DNA of 64,000 bases from Dendrolimus kikuchii (Eukaryota; Arthropoda; Insecta; Lepidoptera; Lasiocampidae), in NCBI GenBank assembly GCA_019925095.2, contig CM034405.1:8940401-9004400 (forward strand), in the 5' to 3' direction. Positions within the stretch are counted from its first letter, which is position 1, and each line of letters starts with the position of its first letter. The notes beneath the pieces are model-generated. The model saw only the letters and a list, made by a program, of their open reading frames with translations, did no database searches and was not told the DNA's origin. Both the position numbers and the translations under genes were made by a program. Positions 35,523-46,323 of this stretch are shown piece after piece.

Positions 35523-35547
35523 CACAAACTACTATGGATACTACGTA
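35523..35547. promoter_or_regulatory. 25-bp sequence shared by CDIN1 and POLR3F upstream regions
   Basis: CACAAACTACTATGGATAC followed by TACGTA sits 147 bp upstream of the CDIN1 start codon. The same 25 bases, same orientation, lie 100 bp upstream of POLR3F at 63885. A partial copy (CCACAAACTAC) lies near 35498. It could be a shared promoter element or a small repeat; the sequence cannot decide. Confidence 0.45.
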
Positions 35548-35749
35548 ATACGTACAGTGTTGCCGTTTTGTAAATGGAAAAAATGCTAGAATTTGGCGGT
35601 GATAATGCTAAAAATGTGCTAGATCAAACTTTAATATGCTAATAAAAATGCCAAATCTTGTTTAAATGAATTAAAAACGAAAATAATTGCAATTAGGTAG
35701 TGTAATTAAAAACGCAGTGCAATTTTTAAGTATATTTAATCATGAAGAT

Positions 35750-36075
35750 AAATCAAATAATATTTGTAGATCATCAATATCATCATCGTCGTGAGCTTGT
35801 GCTTGTGATGTTGAAGGGCCAACTTCAAAATCAATAGTCATTGGCATCACAATCGACTCTATACTTTGGCTATAATGTTGCACTTACAGTATTTGCAGTA
35901 AGCTTTGGTCGAATCTTCTTTAGCTCGTCTTAGCCAGTGTTTACACGGATTCCCGCGTCCTGATGGCCTCAATCTCTGCCCGGCAGTAAACCAGACCCCT
36001 TGCTCTGACATCCTGTTGAAAGCGTCGAACCATGGCAAACACGTCCGCCTGGAGACTAGTTTACTCCTTAGTAGA
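35750..36075 (-). pseudogene. Patchwork of R1-like and BED-finger-like fragments
   Basis: On the minus strand 36070-35955 encodes R1-type ORF2 (VRRFQQDVRARG, then AEIEAIRTRES), as at 28.6 kb. It is joined directly to a piece with HWLRRAKEDSTKAYCKYCKC, which resembles the zinc-finger start of BED/hAT-type proteins. An acidic tail (AHDDDDIDDLQILF) ends at a stop near 35740. The two pieces do not belong to one known protein, so this is scrambled remnant DNA. Confidence 0.5.
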
Positions 36076-36107
36076 TCAGGGTCGATAATTTTTGAAACAA
36101 AAAAATA

Positions 36108-36300
36108 GTTGGATGAAACCCATTGGAAAAGGAAGAGAATACAACAAAAATGAAAGGAAATATAATTTACGGGCGATTTGAGGTCGGCAAGTGGAAGGGG
36201 GTGAGTTTTTAAGGGTAAAAAATGATTTATCTCGATTTCCGGCAAAACTACAAGTCCTATGGTAAAAAGTTAAATGACAAAGTTGTAGGTAATAAAAAGA
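36108..36300. repeat. Repeat shared with 22195-22430
   Basis: GAAACCCATTGGAAAAGGAA to the ATTTCCGGCAAAAC region matches the 22-kb copy. It abuts the foldback palindrome on its right and may be its flank or part of a larger composite element. Confidence 0.75.
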
Positions 36301-37240
36301 TCTACAACTTTTGTATTTACACTTTTTTCACATAACCTCAAAATTTATATGAAAAATTCAAATAACCAACTTTTTGGTTTTTTATCTTTTACAAAATTAT
36401 TTTTCACCAAATTTTGTAAAAACTTACCTTTTTATCTCCCAAACACACTGTACTTTTTTGAATTAAAATATTGATTTTTCACCTTACTTTGACTTAATAC
36501 CGAAAAAGCACCCTAATTTTCAATAGAAAATTCTCGTGTCAAAATATCAGCTTTTTTAAAAAAGTTTAGTGGGCTTTTTGTTAGATGAAATCTTTACTTT
36601 CTGATGGAGGAAAAAAAATATACATTACTCTGGCAAGTGTTCTCAGAAAATTCAAAGAGATAACAGGAAGTAAGGCCCAGACCCTCCTAGCCTCTTCCCC
36701 ACTTCTCTATGAAATACCATCTGATGGGCTAAATTTATGCGTAGATGCCTATTTATTGCTATTTCAAAATAACTTATATACCTGAGTGACCTACGGAAAA
36801 TTTTAGCCCATCAAAAGGTATTTTCATAGAGAAGTGGGGAAGAGGGCTGGGAGGGTCTTCACCTTACTACGTGTTATTTCTTTGCATTTCCTAAGAACAT
36901 TTACCAGAGTAATGTATATTTTTTTACTCCATCAGAAAGTAGAGATTTCAACGGACTTTTTTAAAACAGCCCATATTTTGTCGCGAGAATTTTCAATTGA
37001 AAATTAGGGTGCTTTTTCGATATTAAGTTAAAATAAGGTGAAAAATTAATATTTTAAATAAAAAAAATTCAGTGTGTTTGGGACATAAAAAGGTAAGTTT
37101 TCACAAAATTACGTGAATTTTTTTGTAAAAGAAAAATAAAAACCAAAAACTTGGTGATTTTAAATTTTTACATAAATTTTGACTATGTGAAAAAAGTGTA
37201 AATACAAAAATTGTAGATCCTTTTATTACCTACAACTTTT
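36279..37240. repeat. ~960-bp foldback palindrome
   Basis: Two arms of about 460 bp are imperfect reverse complements around a short loop near 36745-36790. Left marks such as AAAGTTGTAGGTAATAAAA, GAAAAAGCACCCTAATTTTC and CTTCCCCACTTCTCTATGAA recur inverted on the right (TTTTATTACCTACAACTTTT, GAAAATTAGGGTGCTTTTTC, TTCATAGAGAAGTGGGGAAG). It has no coding capacity. It is probably a foldback-type transposable element; the family is unknown. Confidence 0.88.
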
Positions 37241-37316
37241 TTTTCTTCTTTAATGGCTTCCGCTGTTAGCGTTGAGCCAACAACAAATCTTGATCATCTC
37301 GAAGAAATTATTCAAC

Positions 37317-38760
37317 GTTTTTTTTTTTTTTTTGAGGCGAGGGAAAATGCTTAACCGATTTACGCACAAACTGGGTCGTTGCTAGGGGAACGACACGCGT
37401 CGGTCGGGGGCGATAACACTGCAACAATAGTATGCTCTTGGCAGCGCTCCGTCCGCGATCGACGTCACAGAATAGTGTGGAAGACTCCGAGCGTTGCTAC
37501 ACGAGCGAGCAACCCCAATACCCACTAAAAACCCCCTCCTCCCTGACGACCCTGCACTTTGTATGTGTTGGAAAGGCTGAGATTTAGAACATAGTTACGC
37601 CCAGCCGATCCAGCGCAATAAAGTGCCTGGAGTGTGCCCTGGGAGAACACACCCCACTTCGTTGTGCGGGGGTAGAAGGTCCTTTGCTCTCCTAGCAAGC
37701 TAAAGGCCCCCCGCGGTAAACGGAACCTAACTCAGGGAGGGAAGTAATGCGCGTACCTGCCTCTCCGGGTGCCAGCTGAAGGCCGGCGACCTCGAGAAGA
37801 CGCATTGGCACGCGCTGCAGGACTTCTCTCCCTGTCTCGTTCTGCGGCCTCCTTGAGTGACATTACTGTCTCGCAAAAAGTAACCGCAGCCCCCCTATTG
37901 TCGCTGCTCTGCAGCATGGCCTTGACCAAGTCGCAGAGCGAGTCGACTGGACCTACGTGCGTCTCAAGTTCGAAACGCTGCGGCGCCCATGCGGCGCACT
38001 CGACAAGCGTGTGTAACGCCGTGTCGGGCGCGCCACACTGGCGGCAGTCCGGGGAAGGCAAGCAGCCCACAATGCGACACAGATACTTATCGAAACATCC
38101 GTGTCCGGTAAGTATCTGTGTCGTCCTGAAAGTCGGGGTGCCGCTGGTGCGGTTGACCCATTCGGTCAGCTGTGGCCTGATTGCATCCACCGTGTAGCCG
38201 CCATAGGCCGCAGGGTTGTCGAGCTCTTGAGACCAGACGGCGATCATGGAGGCGGTTTCCCGCTTCCTGATCGCCTCGATTTCGACCTGACAGAAGGTCA
38301 GGCCTCTAGCTAGGGCATCCTGCCGGGTGCGACGCACCTCTGCCAGGACGTTCGCCTGGAGATGCCAGGGCGGATCGCCTGCCAGGAGGGTGGCCGCCGT
38401 CCGCGACACTGTGCGATACCCCCGTATGGTCCTCACGGCCAGAACCCGCTGCGCCCGGTGCAGCAGGGTTCTGTTGTAGCGGTGAAGTGCAGTGGACCAG
38501 ACGGGTGCACCGTACAGCGCCATACTCCTCAGGATGCCAGAGTAAAGTTTCCGCGTCACACCCCCCGGGCCCCCCACGTTGGGAAGCAGCCTGGAGAGTG
38601 CGCCCGCGGATTTGACGAGTTTAGGAACTAGCTGCTCAAAGTGCGCTTTGAACAGCCATTTCCCATCGAGAACTAGCCCCAGATATTTCATCTGGGGCCC
38701 TACTCTAATCGCCACCCCTTGGACCGAAACGGTCAAGTCCGCGGGGGGATTAACTTATTC
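37317..38760 (-). mobile_element. R1-like non-LTR retrotransposon, 3' half
   Basis: A minus-strand open frame (38736-37732, 334 codons) covers the RT thumb and C-terminus: GPQMKYLGLVLDGKW, SRLLPNVGGPGG, LHRYNRTLLHRAQRVLAVRT, ILTGHGCFDKYL and a C-x2-C zinc motif CRQCGAPDTALHTLVECAAW. About 400 bp of 3' UTR follows, ending in a 16-base A-tract (T-run at 37318-37333). The 5' end is truncated near 38760. This is the best-preserved R1-like C-terminus in the window. Confidence 0.88.
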
Positions 38761-38959
38761 AACGTATACAGTATCATCATACAGGAAACAGGGTTTTTAC
38801 TTTTAATATAGAACTAAAACGAGGAAACTTGTATGTAAATACAAAAAAAAACGCGTAAACAAAGGAATTTGGAAAAAGAGAGGTTCAGAGAAGGAACTGG
38901 AAAGAATAGTGATAAATATTATATGATATCATATATCATATGTACAAATGTATTATTAA

Positions 38960-40110
38960 ATTAAAATAAATAAATAGTTAAGTTAGAAAAAAAAATCTTA
39001 ATATCATTATTTACAATAACCGTACCTAATAATCGATAAATCGAATAATTATTTGATGATAAAAGGATTTGGATAGAAGTGGGTAAAGGAATGAGGAGCT
39101 GTGTGAGACCTTGGAAAAGCTGTGAGTGATCGTATTTTGTACAGTTTAGGAAAATGTGATTCACGTCCTCCTACTCACCACATTCGCATAATTCACTTTT
39201 AACTATACCAAACTTATCTTGATGGGCAGATGTACAAACATGACCTATTCTCATTCGAGTTAAGATACACGACACCCTTTTGCCCAACGTTAATTTGGAG
39301 AACCAAGGTTTCAAAAGAATTTCAGATTGAACTAATTTATAAAATATGCCTTTATTATAAGAGAGATTAGACCACGCCTTACTCCACGAACTACGTAGGT
39401 ACATTTCGGGTAGGGCTGCGAGGTCATGAGGGTATAATTTATAATAAGCTTTATCGCCACATACAGTAGCATCATTAGCAAGCCTATCAGCTCTCTCATT
39501 TCCTCGTATGCCCGTGTGACCTGGTATCCACGCAAAGATAACAGAATAACCGCTTTGTATACATTTTATAAGCAAATTTCGAGTTTCTATGATTAACGGG
39601 CTAACTAGTTTAGTTTTAAATAGATATTTACTTAAAGATTGAAGAGCGCTCATTGAGTCCGAAAAGATGACTGTCTTTTTTAATTTTAAAAGAAGGATAT
39701 ATTCTACCGCTATGTACAAACCTAAACATTCACCGGTGAAAACTGAGCTTTCAGGAGGTAATTTAACCTTTTGACCTATATCATACTGTGAGTGATACAT
39801 CCCAACCACCACTATACCATCTGTGGAACGTTTGGGCGCATCACTAAAAATATGATGCCAGTTGTCATTAGCGCTGTTGAATTCAGAATTCAAAACAGAG
39901 TTGAAAGCATGACAAGTTTTAAAAGTTCTTTTACTTATGCCGAAATTCAGGCGAAGATCAGGCTTAACAATCAGAGCTTCATATTCGGAAGTGTAGAGAG
40001 GAAAACGCTTTGAGTTGTGAATAGGACCTTCAGTTCTACCTTCAAAAGTATCAGAAATGAAATTAAACTTAAAAACCAATTTAATAACCTTAATAAACAA
40101 AAAATTCTTT
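38960..40110 (-). mobile_element. I-3: I-group element, RNase H end only
   Basis: A 5'-truncated copy with a 309-codon frame (40100-39171) holding RNase H: HIFSDAPKRSTDG, VFTGECLGLYIAVEY, IFSDSMSALQSL and GNERADRLANDA. A C-terminal zinc-like region, CECGE, follows and then, after a shift near 39170, MNHIFLNCTKYDHSQL. It continues past the point where I-1 is cut and ends near 38960. The catalytic acidic residues are present. Confidence 0.88.
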
Positions 40111-41104
40111 TAAAATTAATAGAAACATATATTTTGTAATTATTTATTTAAAACATTCGAAACAATCACGATAGTCCTTATTAACCCAAAGGTTTATTAA
40201 AAGGTATTAAATTTTGAATTAAGATAATTTTCATTATATCTCAGATCAAATCGGCAAATATAGAATATAAGCACCTATTTTTGATAAGCATATCAACACA
40301 AATCGTAAAGGTTTCATGTATATATTGAGATTTATTTTCACACTCGAAGATCTCGAAGACCCTCATTCACCTGATACAAGAAAAAAATATCATACTTGTG
40401 CGATTACTGTAAGGTAAAAAATTTTAAATTCAAGACGGGTTTTCGCCATTGTAACCTTTTTTAAGGACTTTGGGCGTTTACTTCACGAAAGCGTTGCATA
40501 ACCTGGACGTCAGGTTGTCAAAAAAAATATTGTTTTTGTTGGCACTGTTGCTTGGTCATACACAGTCCCAAACAAAAACCTCGAACATACGTTCGGAAAC
40601 ATCACTTCATAAATAGGTGGTAATTTGAAATTAGTAGCAATGGTTAAAGTCGGGTTACTTAGAATAGCAAGTACCTTGGCGTTCATTTGACGGAATTGAA
40701 TTTGGTGCTGGGCTTTATTCACTATTTCATTAATGTACTTTTTTAAGGACCGTGGGCGCTATAAGTTAATTGTCAATTGCCAACAAATAATGTCATTGTC
40801 GTATCTTGATTCTTGTAGTTGTGACAGTTTGTGGAATGTGGGTAATGGATAGATTTGTTTAGTCGAAATACTTTGAATAACGAATTGAAAACGATAATAG
40901 TGACAAGTTTCTTGAAAAAAATATTATTCGATATTTGTAAACATAAGTGATTCATATTTCATAATATCTAATGTAGAGATTGCATCATCAATCGATTTTA
41001 GCTGTCTGTCAATCTACAGATTTGTCCAGTTTTTATTATACAATAATATAAGCAAACAAACGCCTCAGATTCAGACTTAAAACTGAGTGTAGGCTTTGGT
41101 TATA
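40110..41104. other. Upstream region of OPA3 with repeat copies
   Basis: It contains the ~145-bp repeat (40365-40509) and a related piece near 40738. A 71-codon leftward frame at 40722-40510 (with PPIYEVMFPNVCSRFLFGTV) looks coding-like, but I do not recognise it. The OPA3 promoter must lie near the right end; no motif is clear. Confidence 0.35.
40365..40509. repeat. ~145-bp repeat, copy of 26585-26731
   Basis: Same orientation and similar length as the 26.6-kb copy, with ATTCACCTGATACAAG at the left and GCGTTGCATAACCTGGACG at the right. Confidence 0.7.
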
Positions 41105-41902
41105 ATGGTGGTTGGGGCATTTCCTATTGCTAAGCTTTCCGTTTTATTGATAAAACAGATAAGTAAACCCATTGCTAATGCCTGTAAAGAACGGGCTAAG
41201 AATAGTCCTTTTTTTAGAACGTATGTCTGCATGCCTCCAGCTCAGTGTAAGTACAGCACATCAACTTTTTTTATTAATTAAAATAGTGGCCAAAATTCAT
41301 AAACTAGCAAAAAATGGAAATAACTCTTGAAATAGAGGTTAACATAAGCTAATTTGATCTATACTAATATAAAGTACTACATAAAGTGTAATTGTTTGGT
41401 CATATCCTATATAATTTTTCCATCTTTATTTTTGTGCATAAAATCAATCTCTGTTTCTAAAAATAACAAAAAACATTGAAAAAATACTTGTTTTTAGTCT
41501 ACAACTGGTGTGAAGTGAAGGCTAAAATGTGGATATTAAATTTGGGAAAACCTGTAAATATCCCTGTCTTGAGTCAAGAAATGGCAATAGAATTAGGAGC
41601 TAACTTACTTGGTGAAACTGTAATATTCGTTATTGGTGCTGGACTCCTAATTATTGAGTATAACAGGTAATATTTCCTTTTGCTCAGGCTAATAGACTTA
41701 TTAAATGTATGGTAATTAAAATATATTTAGTTTTATCTGATTTTCTTTCAGACAAAGTAAAAAAGAAACAGCGAAAGAAGCAAAACGAGAAGAGGAAATG
41801 AAGCACATTTCCAGCACAATAACTGACCTTTATTTCACTGTACAAAGACAACAAACGCAAATCAGAGAAATGGAAAGGCTCATACATTCAATAAGTTGGT
41901 AA
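41105..41902 (+). CDS. OPA3: OPA3-like mitochondrial protein
   Basis: OPA3 is a small mitochondrial membrane-associated protein; human mutations cause optic atrophy and 3-methylglutaconic aciduria. Exons are 41105-41246, 41498-41666 and 41752-41902. The join is 462 nt, 153 residues. [20 protein letters not shown] is the N-terminal targeting segment, and [15 protein letters not shown] and [20 protein letters not shown] (a hydrophobic segment) follow the human order. The C-terminus is a helical, charged, coiled-coil-like stretch ([17 protein letters not shown]) that ends SISW. AATAAA lies only 8 bases after the stop (41910). A GT inside the last codons (41895) could instead splice in frame to the exon at 45450. 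Human OPA3 is 179 residues. Confidence 0.92.
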
Positions 41903-43297
41903 CATATTTAATAAACATATATAGTATTATTATTCATATTGAGTAAGCCTACAAACTTATTTTAACTCAATATGAATAAGACTGGTAGAAGTTATATATG
42001 CTTTAAACACAAAGTCACATTCAGTGTCTTTCTGAAGAAAAATATTTTACAATCTTACATAATAAGCTTTAGTTGAAATTATTACTGTTAGTGTATTAGT
42101 TGTTCAAAGTATAAGAAACAGCATTCTGGCTTTATAAACGAAAACATATATTACATCCCATGACTGGGTTTGGGCCTCCCCACTTATTAGGAGGACAGTG
42201 GATAGTATACTCAGCACTCTTGTCCAATATGGATTGGTTTCATCATAATATTTTGTTTCACCATCAGCATGTGTTAATGGTAACGATATGCACATTGGAT
42301 CAGAAAACTGCCTAAGTAGTGCATGCTTCTTAATTAGAATTCAAACCCATATCTGGTGAACACTTGGCTGCTATTCATATCTATTCAACTGTTCACATAT
42401 TATACTAGGAGTCAAATGAATTGCCAATAAAGTTCATTGACCCAGTCCTTTGATCAGAGGTAAAAAACCTTTTCCATTATGAATTATATTTAGATGGATA
42501 CATAAACATAGAATTTCAACCTTAATATGTTTTGTTTTATAAAAAACTGTTAACATTTTTATATTTTTACCACATGAACTTCTTTTTCTGTAAAGCTTTA
42601 GGATTCAGATCTATTATACTATAAATTTGTCAGTACTTTGATCTATATAAGAGTCAATACCATACATAATAAAAACACATGAACTATGTGTCTTCCCTTA
42701 ATAGAGACAATAATTAATGTGTTATTGGACACATTCTTATACAGTTGTCATTACAACATCTTTAGGAATTCAAACCTCCAAATTGTTAAGCAAGTTACCC
42801 AATTATCATGAGAAATTGATTAAAAATTATGTGACTTTGTGATCATTTGATTTATTTTAAGTTAATTACTTTTTGTGTCACACAAATACCTCACAAAGGC
42901 AAAATGTAGTACTGCATGCAATTATCATGCATCACCATTCCGAAAAAACAAATCTATTTAAATTTTTATTATTTCACACATATGAGATCATTATACTTAT
43001 TCAATCGTTTTTTTATTTTCAATACATATAATAAGATGTATCATTATGTAATATTGTTTTAGTATAAATACACATTTAATTAAGTTTTTGGAATAAATAC
43101 TTTTAAGTTTTTTTTTTCTGAATCGAATGGATGGAGTTAATGAAATGCAACAACCATTTGGTAACACTAAAATTAAAAATAAGACACTTTATAACAAAAC
43201 TGTTTTTTAGGACTTCACCACATATTAATAATAATATGACATTACAGGATCAATAAAATTGCATATTATTTCTGCATTTGGAGGAAAATAATAATTG
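41903..43297. other. Downstream of OPA3 short form, no gene seen
   Basis: AT-rich. If the 45450 exon is used, this is intron. 42150-42290 includes a stretch (TTGGGCCTCCCCACTTATTA then GTCCAATATGGATTGGTTTC) that looks like a dispersed repeat, but I cannot name it. AATAAA at 41910-41915 would end the short OPA3 transcript. Confidence 0.4.
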
Positions 43298-43310
43298 AAA
43301 TATTTTTATA

Positions 43311-44789
43311 CATACATACATACATAACTTCACGCCAGTTCCCTTGCGGGGTAGGCACGAACAACAGAGTGCCATTTAGGCTTATTCTTACACACCTCAC
43401 TTGCCTCTTTGACATTCATAACTCTTGTCATGCAAGCTCGTCTGTTCTTAAGGCTCCTGACATCACCTTCTGCTAGTACACGATCAATTTGATCATGGAA
43501 GGTGTGTCGTGGCCTTCCACGGCTTCTGCATCCATCCACTTTTGCATTGTATATCTGTTTAGTCATTTTCCACATGCCCGAACCACCGGAGCATTCCTTT
43601 CCTTACCTTCACCCCGACACTCTCTTTCAGACCAACTCTCTTTCTTACTTCGGTATTACGAACGCGGTCCGCGAGCGTCACTCCGCAGATTTTGCGCAGT
43701 TCACTTTTCTTTCTATATCAGCGGTGTACCTTCCATCCCTGCTAAAAGCACATCCAAGATATACAAACTCATTCACTTGCTCTAGCATAACATTATCGAC
43801 CATTATCCTTGCATTCGTTCTGGTTTCTTCTCTTTCAAACACCATAACTTTTGTTTTCTTCGCATTCAAATGTAAGCCTCTCGCCTGACAGTCATCTTTC
43901 ATCATTGTGACTAGTGTTTGCAGTTCTGATGGCGATTCGGCTAAAAGCACGGCATCATCCGCATAAAGCGAGGTGCTTACAACTAGATCACTCATCCGCA
44001 CCCCAACATCCATCAATCTTATTCTCTGGAGACAAACGTCCAGATATAGGATGAACAGCAAAGCCGACAGCACGCAGCCCTGGCGGACGCCTATATTGAC
44101 GTCAAACCAGGGCGACAGGCTGCCTTCCACTCGCACGCATGCCATACAGTCCTCGTAAGTGGACTGCACAGCACGCATCAATTGGCCATTAATCCCATAT
44201 CCGGGCAATATGTCCCAGAGGTCCTTCCGCACAACCCTGTCAAATGCTTTCTCTAGATCCACAAAGCCGCAGAAAACCTTCCGGCCCATAGCCAGCTGCT
44301 TCTCTACGATATTGCGGAGAGAGAAAACTTGATCCATACATCCCCTTCCATTTCTGAAACCACCTTGTGCATCCCACAGTAATCCATCGGATACAACTCT
44401 CATTCTCTTTTCAATAATCTTCGCATACACTTTAAATGCTGTGCTGATCAAACTGATGGCCCTGTAGCTGGCGCACTCCATACGTGACCCCTTGCCTTTA
44501 TACAAGGGCACGATGACAGCGCGCCTCCAGTCCTTGGAAACCTTTCCCGTCCTCCAGCACAAGTTGCATAAGGACAGGAAAGCATCCCGGACGCAGGTTC
44601 CACCATATTTGACCATCTCAGTAGACACACTATCAATTCCTACTGCCTTTCCATTTTTCAGACTTCTTATCGACCATTCGATCTCTTCCAAAGTGATCTC
44701 GGATGCTGACTCCTCGGAGTCGGTCACAGACTCAGTCGTGGTGCCAGCATCCGGGATATTATCATACATTTCTCTAAAATATTGACTCC
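43311..44789 (-). mobile_element. RTE-2: 5'-truncated RTE retrotransposon
   Basis: Flanked by a 13-bp duplication AAATATTTTTATA (43298-43310 and 44790-44802). The main frame, 44769-43678, keeps the RT core that RTE-1 has lost: FVDLEKAFDRVVRKDLW, NIGVRQGCVLSALLFILYLD and LYADDAVLLAESP. Compared with RTE-1 it has deletions of about 175 bp near 43700 and 17 bp near 43567. The 3' end has the ATGT-type tail. It begins in mid-ORF and is inactive. Confidence 0.92.
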
Positions 44790-44802
44790 AAATATTTTTA
44801 TA

Positions 44803-45449
44803 ACATTATATAATGCACCAGTAAAAAAATATATATATATTGTCAACCAAATAAATGTTATTGACTTTCAGTTTTGTTGATTCTATTAAAAGTTATCTTT
44901 TTGACTTCCTTATGTGTCAAATTGGGCTTCTTATTTTGTGATTTTTGTAGTATAATATAAATATTTGGCATTTTAGGTCAGATTTAAATTATCCATTAAT
45001 TCCTGTCACCTATAATGAAAATTTATTGACCATCATAAAATTTATGTGGTTCAAATACCTTAAGTACAAAACTTGCATTTTTTGTTTATTTTTATGAAAG
45101 AAGGATATATAAATATATTAATAATTTGTAGTCGTAATAACAAAACTGTTAAAAAAAGATAATTTGCCATTATTTATGAAACAAAATGTAAAAATTCACA
45201 CTTACCAGTTTACATCAATTATAACATTTTTTTTAATACCATAGTAAATATTACTTAAAAGTACAAAGGTTTTTCCATTTAAAATTTATTATTTTTGATT
45301 ATGCTGATTGCCAGTTAATTTGGTACATATCTGAAAGTAACAAAACTAAAATATTTTGAGCAATAGCTATGATAAATGTTTGTAAACATAGTTTGTCAGT
45401 GACATGTAAAATAAATGTAATGCAATAATTTACAATATTATACATTCAG
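44803..45449. other. AT-rich stretch left of the 45450 exon
   Basis: No recognisable element or frame. It ends in a good acceptor (TTATACATTCAG at 45449). Confidence 0.4.
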
Positions 45450-45799
45450 ATCCTGGTAAGAAACCAATCAGCCCACCAGACAACAATGGTCCTTCACGAC
45501 AGCATCCATCATCTGCCCCAACAGTTCCAGCGCCACCAATACCTCAAAATATAATAAATGAGAAATATTATACTGCGGACCCAGTGGCCCCTTCTACGCC
45601 CTATCCCAACAATGGAATTATACTACAATCTCTAAACTACATACAAATGGATGCATTTAGCTCTCTGTTCCCTAAAAGTATTACTAATGAACAAAATGAA
45701 CCAGAAATAGTGGAGAAACCCTATACTAATAAAAGAGAAACTGCTGTGCTTTCAGCAGCTTTGCATAACATAGAAAATAATTTTAGAAGTTTGTTTTAA
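45450..45799 (+). CDS. OPA3: Probable alternative last exon of OPA3
   Basis: An open frame after a canonical acceptor, ending in TAA. It starts PGKKPISPPDNNGPSRQ, is proline- and serine-rich, and then has KYYTADPVAPSTPYPNNGII and ALHNIENNFRSLF. The frame fits a splice from a GT at 41895 inside the third OPA3 exon (junction codon Asn), which would give 267 residues. That donor, GTTGGT, is weak, and I do not recognise the domain. It could belong to another gene. AATAAA lies at 46056. Confidence 0.5.
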
Positions 45800-46055
45800 A
45801 CTAAGGAACCAAGCTTGTAAATAGTTGTAATGTTAAAATATTTTTAATATATACATATAATTTATAGTACTTTGTAGTTAATGTTTTTATTGTATTGCAG
45901 TGTTAAATTCTGTTTCAACTGTAATATAAGAATTCAAATCTGCTATGGTTTTGTTTTTGTTTGTAGAATATGAACTATTAAGATGTTAAGCTTGAATTTT
46001 AGTTAGTGAAAGATAATATTTGCTGTTTAGATGCACTTTGTAAAATAAGGCCACT

Positions 46056-46061
46056 AATAAA
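46056..46061 (+). terminator. Poly(A) signal of the plus-strand OPA3 long form
   Basis: AATAAA about 257 bases past the stop at 45799 and only 26 bases from the stop codon of POLR3F on the other strand. Confidence 0.55.
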
Positions 46062-46085
46062 AACATTGCTATATAATACAACATG

Positions 46086-46091
46086 TTTATT
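46086..46091 (-). terminator. POLR3F poly(A) signal overlapping the stop codon
   Basis: AATAAA read leftward contains the TAA stop of POLR3F (46089-46087). No other leftward AATAAA is seen in the next 80 bases, so the 3' UTR may be extremely short and overlap that of OPA3. Confidence 0.45.
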
Positions 46092-46323
46092 CTAACCATT
46101 CATTCATATATTTACAATCTTGTGGAGTGACAAGTCCTGTGGAACAGCATTTATGTATTAAAGGACACACTCCACAGGGTATTTGAACAAGTCCTGGCGG
46201 AGGTATAAGAGATTCTATGGCCCTGTACACTTTACTGCCATCTGGATATACTGTGCTCTCTGCCTTTCCATCATAAACTAGAGTATTTAGAATGGTAATT
46301 ACATCCTCAACATCCAACTGAAC
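46087..46323 (-). CDS. POLR3F: POLR3F terminal coding exon
   Basis: 78 codons plus stop, beginning VQLDVEDVITILNTLVYDGK after the acceptor TAATTTCAG and ending MNEWLE. It carries all four Fe-S cysteines. It is 14.6 kb away from the preceding exon, so a gene finder could take it for a separate gene. Confidence 0.94.
   Translation of the reverse strand, partial: VQLDVEDVITILNTLVYDGKAESTVYPDGSKVYRAIESLIPPPGLVQIPCGVCPLIHKCCSTGLVTPQDCKYMNEWLE

Noticed and set aside
40510..40722. 71-codon minus-strand frame with a coding-like look
   Set aside because: I do not recognise any domain, no splice context was found and it sits beside repeats; not enough to call a gene.
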